A stretch of DNA of 24,377 bases, taken from contig DKGY01000058.1 of NCBI GenBank assembly GCA_002453475.1, positions 10,693 through 35,069 on the forward strand, in the 5' to 3' direction. Both the position numbers and the translations under genes were made by a program. The notes beneath the pieces are model-generated. The model saw only the letters and a program-made list of their open reading frames with translations, was not told the DNA's origin and did not search any database. The DNA comes from Clostridium sp. UBA6758 (GTDB lineage Bacteria; Bacillota; Clostridia; Clostridiales; Clostridiaceae). Shown here one piece after another: positions 1 through 7,627 of the stretch (the stretch's first letter is position 1; each line of letters starts with the position of its first letter).

Positions 1-1
1 A

Positions 2-1075
2 GAGTGGTTACTAGATGATAACACTACAGGAGCAGATATAAGAAGAGTTTCAAGAGGAATAACATCAGAAATAGTGGCTGCTGTTGCAAAAATAATGTCT
101 AACATGGATTTAGTATACGCAGCTAAGAAAATAAAAGTTACAGCTCACTGTAATACAACTATAGGAGAACCAGGAACATTATCTGTTAGATTACAACCAA
201 ACCATCCAACAGATGATCCAGATGGAATACTTGCATCTTTAATGGAAGGATTAAGCTATGGTATTGGAGACGCAGTACTTGGATTAAACCCAGTTGATGA
301 CTCTGTAGAGAGCGTAACTAAAGTATTAAAGAGATTTAATGAATTTAAAGAAAAATGGCAAATACCAACTCAAACTTGTGTACTTGCACACGTAACTACA
401 CAAATGGAAGCAATTAGAAAAGGTGCACCAGCTGACCTTATATTCCAATCAATTGGTGGTTCTGAAAAAGGAAATGAAGCATTTGGATTTACTGCTGCAA
501 CAATAGAAGAAGCAAGACAACTTGCACTTAAAGAAGGAACAGCTACAGGTCCAAACGTAATGTATTTTGAAACTGGTCAAGGTTCAGAACTTTCTTCAGA
601 TGCGCACCATGGTGCTGACCAAGTAACAATGGAAGCTAGATGTTATGGATTTGCTAAGAGATTCCAGCCATTCTTAGTAAATACAGTTGTTGGATTCATA
701 GGACCTGAGTACCTATATGATGCAAAACAAGTTATAAGAGCTGGTCTTGAAGACCACTTCATGGGTAAACTTTCAGGACTTCCAATGGGATGTGACGCTT
801 GTTACACAAACCATATGAAAGCGGATCAAAATGATATAGAAAACCTAGCAGTATTACTTGCTACAGCAGGATGTACATACTTCATGGGAATTCCTCATGG
901 TGATGACGTAATGCTTAACTATCAAACAACTGGATATCAAGAAACAGCTACATTAAGAGAGTTATTAGGAGTAAAACCTATTAAACCTTTTGAAGAGTGG
1001 ATGGAAAAAATGGGAATTATAGAAAATGGCAAGTTAACCAGAAGAGCTGGCGACGCTTCAATATTCTTAGGATAA
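2..1075 (+). CDS. eutB: Ethanolamine ammonia-lyase heavy chain, 5'-truncated by window edge
   Basis: Large catalytic subunit of the adenosylcobalamin-dependent lyase that converts ethanolamine to acetaldehyde and ammonia inside the Eut microcompartment. The frame is open from base 2 with no stop upstream, and the first visible residues ([15 protein letters not shown]) are family sequence, so a GTG at 74 is internal and not the start. The visible 357 residues compare with about 450 for the family, so roughly the first 95 are missing. Conserved active-site blocks are present: [53 protein letters not shown] and [15 protein letters not shown]. These contain the Arg, Gln, Asn, Glu and Asp residues that the family uses for substrate and cofactor binding. 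It is followed 13 bases later by eutC with a GGGGGG-type ribosome site, which fits production of the two subunits together. The identification is firm; only the N-terminus is unknown. Confidence 0.98.
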   Translation, partial: EWLLDDNTTGADIRRVSRGITSEIVAAVAKIMSNMDLVYAAKKIKVTAHCNTTIGEPGTLSVRLQPNHPTDDPDGILASLMEGLSYGIGDAVLGLNPVDDSVESVTKVLKRFNEFKEKWQIPTQTCVLAHVTTQMEAIRKGAPADLIFQSIGGSEKGNEAFGFTAATIEEARQLALKEGTATGPNVMYFETGQGSELSSDAHHGADQVTMEARCYGFAKRFQPFLVNTVVGFIGPEYLYDAKQVIRAGLEDHFMGKLSGLPMGCDACYTNHMKADQNDIENLAVLLATAGCTYFMGIPHGDDVMLNYQTTGYQETATLRELLGVKPIKPFEEWMEKMGIIENGKLTRRAGDASIFLG

Positions 1076-1088
1076 GGGGGGACTACTG

Positions 1089-1979
1089 ATGAACGAACAA
1101 GAATTAAAATTAATGGTTGAAAAGTTATTAGGAGAAATGGTAGAAAAATCAGGTAGTACTGACATAGTAAATCAAGTAGCAAATAAAATGAGTGCTGTAA
1201 TAGGTTCAGTAGATGAAAATGGATGTATTCCAGATATCACTGAAATTGACCTTAAAAAACAACTTTTAGTTGAAAACCCTCATGATAGAGAAGGGTACCT
1301 AAAAATGAAGGAAAGAACTCCAGCAAGAATAGGTATTGGAAGATCAGGTCCAAGATACAAAACTATAACTCAATTAAGAGTTAGAGCTGACCATGCTGCT
1401 GCACAAGATTCAGTATTCTCTTATGTATCTGAAGACTTTATAAAAGAAAATAATTTAATACCAGTAAATACAATGTGTGTTGATAAAGATCAATATATAA
1501 CTCGTCCTGATCTTGGAAGAAAATTTGATGAAGAAACTACTAAGTTTATAAAAGATAAGTTTTCAGGTCAAAAGGTATTAGTAGTAGTTGGAGATGGACT
1601 TTCTTCAGCAGCTATTGAAGCTAACTTAAAAGATTCAGTTCCTTCAATTAAACAAGGTTTAAAAATGTATGGAATTGAAATTGGAGATATATTATTTATT
1701 AAACATTGTAGAGTTGGAGCTATGGATGCTATCGGTGATGCAACAGGAGCAGAAGTTGTTTGTATGCTAGTAGGTGAAAGACCAGGTCTTGTTACTGCTG
1801 AATCAATGAGTGCTTATATAGCTTATAGACCAACAGCTAATATGCCAGAAGCTAACAGAACAGTTATATCAAACATCCATAAAGGTGGTACTACAGCAGT
1901 TGAAGCGGGAGCACATATAGCTGAACTTATTAAGACAATGCTTGATAAAAAAGCATCAGGAATAAATTTAAAAATATAA
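1089..1979 (+). CDS. eutC: Ethanolamine ammonia-lyase light chain
   Basis: Small subunit of ethanolamine ammonia-lyase; it completes the adenosylcobalamin-binding site with EutB. Its 296 residues match the usual length (about 295-300). Family blocks visible are [42 protein letters not shown] and the [20 protein letters not shown] segment near residue 235. The first 20 residues ([19 protein letters not shown]) form an amphipathic helix separated from the catalytic core. In enteric EutC this N-terminus is an encapsulation peptide, and the pattern here suggests the same role. The ATG at 1089 follows an AGGGGGG site with good spacing. It lies between eutB and eutL in the operon. Confidence 0.98.
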   Translation: MNEQELKLMVEKLLGEMVEKSGSTDIVNQVANKMSAVIGSVDENGCIPDITEIDLKKQLLVENPHDREGYLKMKERTPARIGIGRSGPRYKTITQLRVRADHAAAQDSVFSYVSEDFIKENNLIPVNTMCVDKDQYITRPDLGRKFDEETTKFIKDKFSGQKVLVVVGDGLSSAAIEANLKDSVPSIKQGLKMYGIEIGDILFIKHCRVGAMDAIGDATGAEVVCMLVGERPGLVTAESMSAYIAYRPTANMPEANRTVISNIHKGGTTAVEAGAHIAELIKTMLDKKASGINLKI

Positions 1980-1997
1980 TTTTAGGGGGAATTTATT

Positions 1998-2651
1998 GTG
2001 ATTAATGAAGCATTACGTCCAACAGTATTAAGCGTTAAAATAATTTCAAATGTAAGCCCAGAACTAGTTAAAAAATTAGAATTACAACCTCATCACAAAA
2101 GTTTAGGTATCATTACTGCTGATAGTGATGACGTAACTTACACTGCTCTTGATGAAGCTACTAAAGCTGCTGAAGTTGATGTAGTATATGCAAGATCAAT
2201 GTATGCAGGTGCTGCTAATGCATCTACAAAACTTGCTGGTGAAGTTATTGGAATAATAGCGGGACCAAGTCCAGCAGAAGTAAGAAGTGGTTTAAATGCT
2301 ACTATAGACTTCATGGAAAATGGATCACACTTTGTAAGTGCTAATGAAGATAACTCTATAGCTTACTATGCACACTGTGTTTCAAGAACTGGAACTTATC
2401 TTTCAAAGGTAGCAGGAGTTAAAGAAGGAGAAGCAATAGCTTATCTTGTAGCTCCACCACTTGAAGCTATTTATGGATTAGATGCAGCTCTTAAGGCAGC
2501 AGATGTTGAGATGAAGGAATTCTTTGGACCTCCAACTGAAACTAACTATGGTGGTGGATTACTTACAGGTAGTCAATCAGCATGTAAGGCAGCATGTGAC
2601 GCTTTTGCAGAAGCTGTCAAATCAGTTGCTCAACAACCAGTAAACTTTTAA
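1998..2651 (+). CDS. eutL: Microcompartment shell trimer protein EutL
   Basis: Tandem-BMC (BMC-T) shell protein that forms trimeric facet tiles with a gated central pore, thought to pass large cofactors or substrate. Its 217 residues match EutL of enterics (about 219). Recognisable stretches are the N-terminal LRPTVLSVKIISNV, YARSMYAGAANASTKLAGE, the FVSANEDNSIAYYAHCVSRTG pore region around residues 113-133, and VAPPLEAIYGLDAALKAADVEM. The start is the GTG at 1998, preceded by TTAGGGGGAA. The gap to eutC is 18 bases. No tail or targeting peptide is visible, as expected for a shell protein. Confidence 0.97.
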   Translation: MINEALRPTVLSVKIISNVSPELVKKLELQPHHKSLGIITADSDDVTYTALDEATKAAEVDVVYARSMYAGAANASTKLAGEVIGIIAGPSPAEVRSGLNATIDFMENGSHFVSANEDNSIAYYAHCVSRTGTYLSKVAGVKEGEAIAYLVAPPLEAIYGLDAALKAADVEMKEFFGPPTETNYGGGLLTGSQSACKAACDAFAEAVKSVAQQPVNF

Positions 2652-2666
2652 GCGAAGGTTTAGGAA

Positions 2667-3311
2667 GTGAGTAAAGCATTAGGTCTAGTAGAAGTAAGAG
2701 GATACGTTGCAGCAGTAGAAGCTGCAGATTCTGCTCTAAAGGCTGCAAATGTTACCTTGATTGGACTAGAGAAAATAAAAGGTGGAATAACCACTATTAA
2801 AATTACTGGAGATGTAGGAGCTGTAAAGGCTGCAGTTGATGCAGCTAGGGCTTCTGTAGAAAGTTTAGGTACTTTTAGAACTGCTCATGTGATACCAAGA
2901 GTAGACTCACAAGTTCAAAGTTTATTCTTTGAAGGACATAAAAAATCACAAGAGGTTTCTATAGAATTATCTAGTGAAAAAAGTGATTCAAAAGATAATG
3001 AAAAAATAGAAGCTTCAGATAATAAAAAGGGAGAAACTTCTGAAGTAGGAATTGTAGAAAAAGTTACAAAAGAAAAATCAGAAGTTAAAGAAGAAACTAA
3101 AGAAGTAGAGTCTCAAATCAACAAAATAGAAGAGACTATAAAAAATGATTTCAAAGATCATATAGATTATAACTCTATGAAAGTTGAAGAGTTAAGAAGA
3201 TTAGTTAGAACTTTAAAAATTCCGAATATGACAAATAAACAAATTAAATTTGCCAAAAAGGATGTGCTTATAAACACTATACTAGAATATAACAAAGCAG
3301 GTGAAAAATAA
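2667..3311 (+). CDS. BMC-domain shell protein with charged linker and SAP-like tail (EutK-like)
   Basis: A single BMC domain occupies residues about 3-85 (GLVEVRGYVAAVEAADSALK to RTAHVIPR), the hallmark of a hexameric shell protein. It is followed by a Lys/Glu/Ser-rich linker (about 90-165) and a compact C-terminal segment (about 168-208) with MKVEELRRLVRTLKI then KKDVLINTILEY. This helix-loop-helix spacing resembles SAP or Rho-N type nucleic-acid-binding folds. Enteric EutK also joins a BMC domain to a helix-turn-helix tail, so it occupies the EutK niche with an apparently different tail. The GTG at 2667 follows AAGCGAAGG; its stop TAA overlaps the eutE ATG by one base (TAATG), implying translational coupling. 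The shell role is firm; nucleic-acid binding by the tail is inference. Confidence 0.85.
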   Translation: MSKALGLVEVRGYVAAVEAADSALKAANVTLIGLEKIKGGITTIKITGDVGAVKAAVDAARASVESLGTFRTAHVIPRVDSQVQSLFFEGHKKSQEVSIELSSEKSDSKDNEKIEASDNKKGETSEVGIVEKVTKEKSEVKEETKEVESQINKIEETIKNDFKDHIDYNSMKVEELRRLVRTLKIPNMTNKQIKFAKKDVLINTILEYNKAGEK

Positions 3312-4789
3312 TGGAACTTACAGATAAAGATTTGGCGTCTATACAAGAGGTTAGGAATCTAATTAAAACAGCTAAGGCTGCTCAAGCAAAATTAGCTCAA
3401 AAGTCTCAAGAAGAGATTGATAGAATAATTAAGGCTATGGCTGAGGCTGCTGCAGCAAATGCAGAGAAATTAGCTAAAATGGCAGTTGAAGAAACTGGAT
3501 TTGGAGTATGGCAAGATAAAGTAATCAAAAATATATTTGGTTCTACATACATCTATGATTATATTAAGGATCTTAAAACTGTTGGAATAGTAGCAGAAGA
3601 TGAAGAGAAAAAAGTTATGGATGTTGCAGTTCCAATGGGAGTAATTGCAGGATTAATTCCTTCAACTAACCCAACATCAACAACTATGTATAAAGCTCTT
3701 ATATCCTTAAAATGTGGGAATGCAATAGTATTTTCACCACATCCAAATGCTAAAAAAAGTATATTAGAAACAGTTAGAATTATGAATGAAGCAGCTGTAA
3801 AGGCTGGATGCCCAGAAGGAGCTATTGGATGTATTACAATTCCGACGCTTCAAGCTACAGATGAGTTAATGAAAAATAAAGATACAGCTATGATACTTGC
3901 AACTGGTGGTTCAGCAATGGTTAGAGCGGCTTACTCTTCAGGTACACCAGCTCTTGGAGTTGGTCCAGGAAACGGTCCAGCATTTATCGATAAGAGTGCT
4001 GATATTAGAATTGCAGTTAAGAGAATAATGGATTCTAAAACTTTTGATAATGGAACAATCTGTGCTTCTGAGCAATCAGTAATTATAGAAGAAGCTATTA
4101 AAGATAAAGTAGTAGCTGAGTTCAAAAACCAAGGAGCATATTTCTTAAGTCCAGAAGAAGCAAAACAACTTGGTAAATTTATAATGAGAGCTAACGGAAG
4201 TATGAATCCACAAATTGTTGGTAAGAGTGTAGAAACTATTGCAAAACTTGCAAGTTTAACTAACGTACCTGCTTCAGCAAGAGTACTTATTGCAGAAGAA
4301 ACAGAAGTAGGACACAATGTACCATATTCAAGAGAAAAATTAGCTCCAATTCTAGGATTCTATGTTGAAAAGAGTGTAGATGATATAGAAGCTAAGTGTA
4401 GAGAAATACTTCTTAATGAAGGTGCAGGGCACACATTCTCAATGCACTGTGAAGATAAGGAACTAGTAAAAAGATTTGCTCTTAGTATGCCGGTATCAAG
4501 AATACCAGTAAACACTCCAAGTACTTTAGGAGGAATAGGTGCTTCTCTAAACATAGTACCTGCTTTAACTTTAGGTTGTGGAGCTATTGGTGGAAGTGCA
4601 ACATCTGATAATGTAGGACCACTTCACCTTGTAAACATCAAAAAAGTAGCTTATGGAGTTAGAGAAATTGAACATTTCAGAGGTGGAAGCAGCAATACAG
4701 TTACTCGCAGTAATAGTTCACTTTCATCTGCAGACACAGAAGAGCTTGTTAATTTACTTGTTAAGAAAATAATAAGTGAATTAAGATAA
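3311..4789 (+). CDS. eutE: Acetaldehyde dehydrogenase (CoA-acylating)
   Basis: Oxidises acetaldehyde to acetyl-CoA with NAD+ and CoA inside the compartment. It has the aldehyde dehydrogenase fold: the cofactor region VPMGVIAGLIPSTNPTSTT (about 108-126), ATGGSAMVRAAYSSGTPALG, and the catalytic cysteine at residue 251 in NGTICASEQS. The glycine-rich GIGASLNIVPALTLGCGAIG block near residue 415 is characteristic of acylating members. At 492 residues it is longer than enteric EutE (about 467). The excess includes a Ser-rich C-terminal linker and an amphipathic end helix (DTEELVNLLVKKIISELR) that looks like an encapsulation peptide. The ATG is coupled to the previous gene by a one-base overlap. A 49-base gap separates it from eutM. 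Confidence 0.96.
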   Translation: MELTDKDLASIQEVRNLIKTAKAAQAKLAQKSQEEIDRIIKAMAEAAAANAEKLAKMAVEETGFGVWQDKVIKNIFGSTYIYDYIKDLKTVGIVAEDEEKKVMDVAVPMGVIAGLIPSTNPTSTTMYKALISLKCGNAIVFSPHPNAKKSILETVRIMNEAAVKAGCPEGAIGCITIPTLQATDELMKNKDTAMILATGGSAMVRAAYSSGTPALGVGPGNGPAFIDKSADIRIAVKRIMDSKTFDNGTICASEQSVIIEEAIKDKVVAEFKNQGAYFLSPEEAKQLGKFIMRANGSMNPQIVGKSVETIAKLASLTNVPASARVLIAEETEVGHNVPYSREKLAPILGFYVEKSVDDIEAKCREILLNEGAGHTFSMHCEDKELVKRFALSMPVSRIPVNTPSTLGGIGASLNIVPALTLGCGAIGGSATSDNVGPLHLVNIKKVAYGVREIEHFRGGSSNTVTRSNSSLSSADTEELVNLLVKKIISELR

Positions 4790-4838
4790 TAAAATAAAAT
4801 TTCAAAGTATATAGGTTAAATTTAAGGAGGAATTTATA

Positions 4839-5129
4839 ATGGCAAACGCAAACGCAGTAGGGATGATTGAAACTAAAGGATTAGTAGCAGCAATAGAAGC
4901 TGCAGACGCAATGGTTAAAGCTGCTAACGTACAACTAGTAGGAAAAGAACAAGTTGGTGGCGGTCTTGTAACTGTACTTGTAAGAGGTGATGTTGGAGCT
5001 GTTAAAGCTGCTACAGATGCTGGAGCAGCAGCAGCTGAAAGAGTTGGAGAATTAATATCAGTTCACGTAATCCCAAGACCACACTTCGAAGTAGATGCTG
5101 TTTTACCAAAAACACACGAAACAGTTTAG
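4839..5129 (+). CDS. eutM: Major hexameric shell protein EutM
   Basis: A 96-residue canonical BMC-H protein, normally the most abundant facet tile of the Eut shell. Typical sequence is visible throughout: [44 protein letters not shown] around the pore loop (residues about 37-55) and SVHVIPRPH near the C-terminus. The ribosome site AAGGAGG 8 bases before the ATG is the strongest in the operon, in line with a protein needed in high copy. A stable intercistronic hairpin follows directly and may cap or protect this message. It could equally be named pduA-like, since BMC-H paralogues are hard to tell apart by sequence alone; the eut context decides. Confidence 0.95.
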   Translation: MANANAVGMIETKGLVAAIEAADAMVKAANVQLVGKEQVGGGLVTVLVRGDVGAVKAATDAGAAAAERVGELISVHVIPRPHFEVDAVLPKTHETV

Positions 5130-5138
5130 TTTAGATTT

Positions 5139-5181
5139 GTGTAGAGATGTATTGCTAAAATAGGCAGTACGTCTCTTACAT
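5139..5181 (+). promoter_or_regulatory. Intercistronic RNA hairpin between eutM and eutT
   Basis: AGAGATGTATTGC (5143-5155) pairs over 13 positions with GCAGTACGTCTCT (5164-5176), all pairs Watson-Crick or G-U, around an 8-base loop. A few further pairs are possible outside a one-base bulge. Two pairs are G-U only in the sense RNA, so the structure favours RNA over a DNA operator. No T-run follows, so it is not a standard terminator. It ends 20 bases before the eutT start and may limit eutT expression or stabilise the upstream eutM message. Confidence 0.65.
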
Positions 5182-5201
5182 CTAATGAGGGATGTGAAGA
5201 T

Positions 5202-5990
5202 ATGTCAGTATTAACTGAAAGTGAAGTTAGAAGACAGTTAAAGGGAAAAGACTTCAAGGAATATACTGAATTTAGAGTGCTAAAGGGACAAATAGTAACC
5301 CCATCTGCAAAATCATTTTTGTCAGAACATAATATTAACTTAGAGTATGTAGATTCTTTAGAGGAAGTAGTACATGAAGTAAAAAAAGCAAAAGAAGTAA
5401 AAGAAGAAGTACCTGGAAAGTCACAAACCAAAGAAGAAAAAAGTAAATATATAACTGTATTTGGTGCTGAATTAACGGAAAAGCCTGAGCATATGACACA
5501 TTTACATGGAAACTTATTAGTGTTTAAAGATCATAAGGTAATAGCACTGAGAGGAAAGTTAGATTCTCTTGAGTCTAAGATATTAGAAACTCAAGTTGTT
5601 GCTCATAAATTAGGAGCTTCAAAATTAACAGAAGATCTTGAAGAAGTTTTAAAGTTTGTAAGAGGCATCCTTAGATGTGAAGTAGTTAATGAACCAGTAG
5701 GAGAATTTAAACTTCTTGGTATGACTCCAGAAGAATTAAGAGAAAGATCACATTATCCAAAGAAATACTATGGTATTGGTCATGAGCCAGTAGGGTTTTC
5801 TATGGGTGAGGCTGTTGTGGCTTTAAATTCTTGTAGAACAACTATAAGGGAAACTGAACTTTTAGCTTATACAGCATTTAAAGGCGAATATGGTGATGTT
5901 CAAAGGCCTGATATAATAAAGGCATTAAATAGATTATCATCCTTGCTTTGGATAATGATATTTAAATATAGAACTGGAGAATACAGTTAA
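5202..5990 (+). CDS. eutT: ATP:cob(I)alamin adenosyltransferase EutT
   Basis: Makes adenosylcobalamin, the EutBC cofactor, from ATP and reduced corrinoid. Its 262 residues match the family (about 267). The N-terminal module (residues about 25-50, GQIVTPSAKSFL) corresponds to the LTPSAREL segment of enteric EutT. A Lys/Glu-rich stretch (60-82) leads into the core, which begins with KPEHMTHLHGNLLVFKDHKV and FRGKLDS-like sequence. The enteric HX11CCX2C metal-binding motif should lie just before that core, but no cysteine occurs there; the only cysteines are at 159 and 211. This matches the Firmicutes class first described in Listeria that works without that metal site. The ATG at 5202 has GAGGGATGTGAAG upstream. 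Confidence 0.93.
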   Translation: MSVLTESEVRRQLKGKDFKEYTEFRVLKGQIVTPSAKSFLSEHNINLEYVDSLEEVVHEVKKAKEVKEEVPGKSQTKEEKSKYITVFGAELTEKPEHMTHLHGNLLVFKDHKVIALRGKLDSLESKILETQVVAHKLGASKLTEDLEEVLKFVRGILRCEVVNEPVGEFKLLGMTPEELRERSHYPKKYYGIGHEPVGFSMGEAVVALNSCRTTIRETELLAYTAFKGEYGDVQRPDIIKALNRLSSLLWIMIFKYRTGEYS

Positions 5991-6006
5991 ATCAGGAGGA
6001 TGAAAT

Positions 6007-6633
6007 ATGAATAATCTTTTAGTAGAGGATATCATAGATGAAGTAATAAAGAAGGTAAAAAAAGAAGCTTTTATAGAAGTTGAAGCCTCTGGAAAGCATG
6101 TTCACCTATGTGAAGAACATATAAACATATTATTTGGACGTGATTATCAGTTAAATAAGGTTAAGGACTTATCACAACCAGGTCAATATGCATGTAAAGA
6201 AAGAGTTACTATAACAGGACCTAAAGGTTCATTAAAGAACGTTGTTGTTCTTGGGCCTGCTAGAAAAGCTACTCAAGTAGAAATTTCATTAACTGATGCA
6301 ACAGTTCTTGGAATTAAGGCTCCTGTTAAAGAAAGTGGTAAAATAGAAGGTACTCCTGGAATTACAATTTCCACAGAGCGAGCTACTCTTACAATAGACA
6401 AAGGAGTAATTGCTGCTAAAAGGCACATACACATGACTCCAGAAGATGCAGAGAAGTTTGGTGTAAAAGATAAAGAAATCATACAAGCAAAGGTTTATGG
6501 TGATAGACCTCTAATATTTGATGATGTTGTCATAAGAGTAAGCCCAGACTTTAGAACATATATGCATATAGACTATGATGAGGCTAATGCTTGTGGATTT
6601 ACGAAGGGAACTCTTTGTAGAATAGTTAAGTAG
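6007..6633 (+). CDS. eutD: Phosphate acetyltransferase, PduL type (EutD function)
   Basis: Converts acetyl-CoA and phosphate to acetyl-phosphate and CoA, recycling CoA for EutE and allowing ATP formation. It is the PduL fold and not the larger Pta-type enteric EutD: 208 residues with the paired zinc-histidine blocks SGKHVHL (about 28-34) and KRHIHMTPEDA (about 138-148), and the conserved QPGQYACKERVTI and GPARKATQVEIS segments. The first 20 residues (NNLLVEDIIDEVIKKVKKE) form an amphipathic helix like the encapsulation peptide of PduL and other cargo. AGGAGG precedes the ATG. The gap to eutT is 16 bases, and to the next gene 23 bases. The symbol eutD follows Firmicutes operon usage; pduL would be equally proper. 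Confidence 0.93.
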   Translation: MNNLLVEDIIDEVIKKVKKEAFIEVEASGKHVHLCEEHINILFGRDYQLNKVKDLSQPGQYACKERVTITGPKGSLKNVVVLGPARKATQVEISLTDATVLGIKAPVKESGKIEGTPGITISTERATLTIDKGVIAAKRHIHMTPEDAEKFGVKDKEIIQAKVYGDRPLIFDDVVIRVSPDFRTYMHIDYDEANACGFTKGTLCRIVK

Positions 6634-6656
6634 GCCTCAAAAAAGGAGGTATATAA

Positions 6657-7343
6657 ATGAACTATGATAAACTTGTGGACTTAATAGTAAAAGAAGTTTA
6701 TAAAAAGTTAGAAGAAACAAATAGAAAAAATATAAGACATAAGACAGCTGTGGTAATTGGAGATGTAGAATTAGATCCTATTACTAAAGCTAATTTAAAT
6801 GAAGAATATAGAATGATTTATTACGGTGAAGAAGCACTAGAAGCTGATATAGCTGTAGTTTCTAGACTATCTATAAAGTCCATGGCAAATATAGCTACAC
6901 TAACTGGCATTAATGAAGAAGAAAACTTTATCATTAATATGCTATTAGCAGGTAAGAGAGTCTATGTTCTTGAAAATGGTCTAGAGTATAGAAAATATAA
7001 AAATACTGCACCAAGAGCACTATATAATAAGTATTTAAGCTTTGAAAAAGAGCTTAAGGTATATGGAATTGATATAGTTGAGGCTATTGAAAAAGTTGAA
7101 GATAAAACCACAAGAAAAGAAGAGTATAAAAAAGTTGAAGAAGTTAGTATATTAGAAACTTCAAATTCTATATCAGAAGAGATGAGCTTCGAAATTAGAA
7201 ATAAGAAACTTATTAGTGAAATGGATCTTAGGAAGCCATTTATGAACGGGATGAAATCTGTGGTAATAGATAAAAAAAGCATAATCACTCCATTAGCTAA
7301 CGACTTCATAAGAATTCATAATCTGAAAGTTAAAAGAGTTTAA
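6657..7343 (+). CDS. Unknown eut-locus protein, possibly flavoprotein-like, predicted cargo
   Basis: A conserved-looking 228-residue protein of Firmicutes eut operons with no established function that I know of. Three parts are visible. Residues 1-20 (NYDKLVDLIVKEVYKKLEE) form an encapsulation-peptide-like amphipathic helix. Residues about 28-145 alternate hydrophobic strands and helices; the LSIKSMANIATLTGINEEEN and AGKRVYVLENG segments recall the SxNTxAKIAxG pattern of FMN-binding HFCD flavoproteins, but the match is loose. A charged linker (about 148-180) leads to a C-terminal module (201-228) with SIITPLANDFIRIHN that resembles the N-terminal module of EutT. AAAGGAGG precedes the ATG. It sits between eutD and eutN. 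A lumenal redox or cofactor role is an inference from these parts and neighbours. Confidence 0.8.
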   Translation: MNYDKLVDLIVKEVYKKLEETNRKNIRHKTAVVIGDVELDPITKANLNEEYRMIYYGEEALEADIAVVSRLSIKSMANIATLTGINEEENFIINMLLAGKRVYVLENGLEYRKYKNTAPRALYNKYLSFEKELKVYGIDIVEAIEKVEDKTTRKEEYKKVEEVSILETSNSISEEMSFEIRNKKLISEMDLRKPFMNGMKSVVIDKKSIITPLANDFIRIHNLKVKRV

Positions 7344-7354
7344 CGGAGGATAAT

Positions 7355-7627
7355 ATGGTTATTGGTAGAGTAGTTGGTAGATTATGGGCAACTAGGAAAG
7401 ATGAAAAGCTAAATGGTCAGAAGTTTTTAATAGTGAGGTTACTTAAAGATGTAGATGTAGAAGAAACAGGCTTTTTTGTTGCAGCGGATAGTGTGGGTGC
7501 AGGTACTGGGGATAATGTACTTATAACTAGAGGAGGCTCAGCAAGAGTTTCGCTAGGAGAAAGAGATGTTCCTGTAGATGCAACTATTATTGGAATAATT
7601 GATTCAATAGAGGTAGAAAATGAGTAA
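7355..7627 (+). CDS. eutN: Pentameric vertex shell protein EutN
   Basis: A 90-residue EutN/CcmL-family (BMC-P) protein that caps the vertices of the polyhedral shell. Typical features are the N-terminal MVIGRVVGRLWATRKDEKLNGQ (first 20 residues diagnostic), FFVAADSVGAGTGDNVLITRG around residues 48-68, and the C-terminal DATIIGIIDSIEV strand. The ATG follows CGGAGGA. Its stop codon lies inside the next gene, with an 8-base overlap, so translation of the two is probably coupled. Confidence 0.96.
   Translation: MVIGRVVGRLWATRKDEKLNGQKFLIVRLLKDVDVEETGFFVAADSVGAGTGDNVLITRGGSARVSLGERDVPVDATIIGIIDSIEVENE

Noticed and set aside
74..82. GTG as possible eutB start
   Set aside because: The frame is open and family-like upstream to base 2, so the gene is cut by the window edge and this codon is internal.
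3931..4554. Long minus-strand frames inside eutE
   Set aside because: They are antisense to a strongly conserved enzyme, lack ribosome sites, and their proteins show only shadow composition.
5139..5181. EutV (ANTAR) dual-hairpin antitermination site
   Set aside because: Only one hairpin exists, its loop is 8 bases and not the usual hexaloop, and no terminator overlaps it. The expected sites near operon starts lie outside the window.
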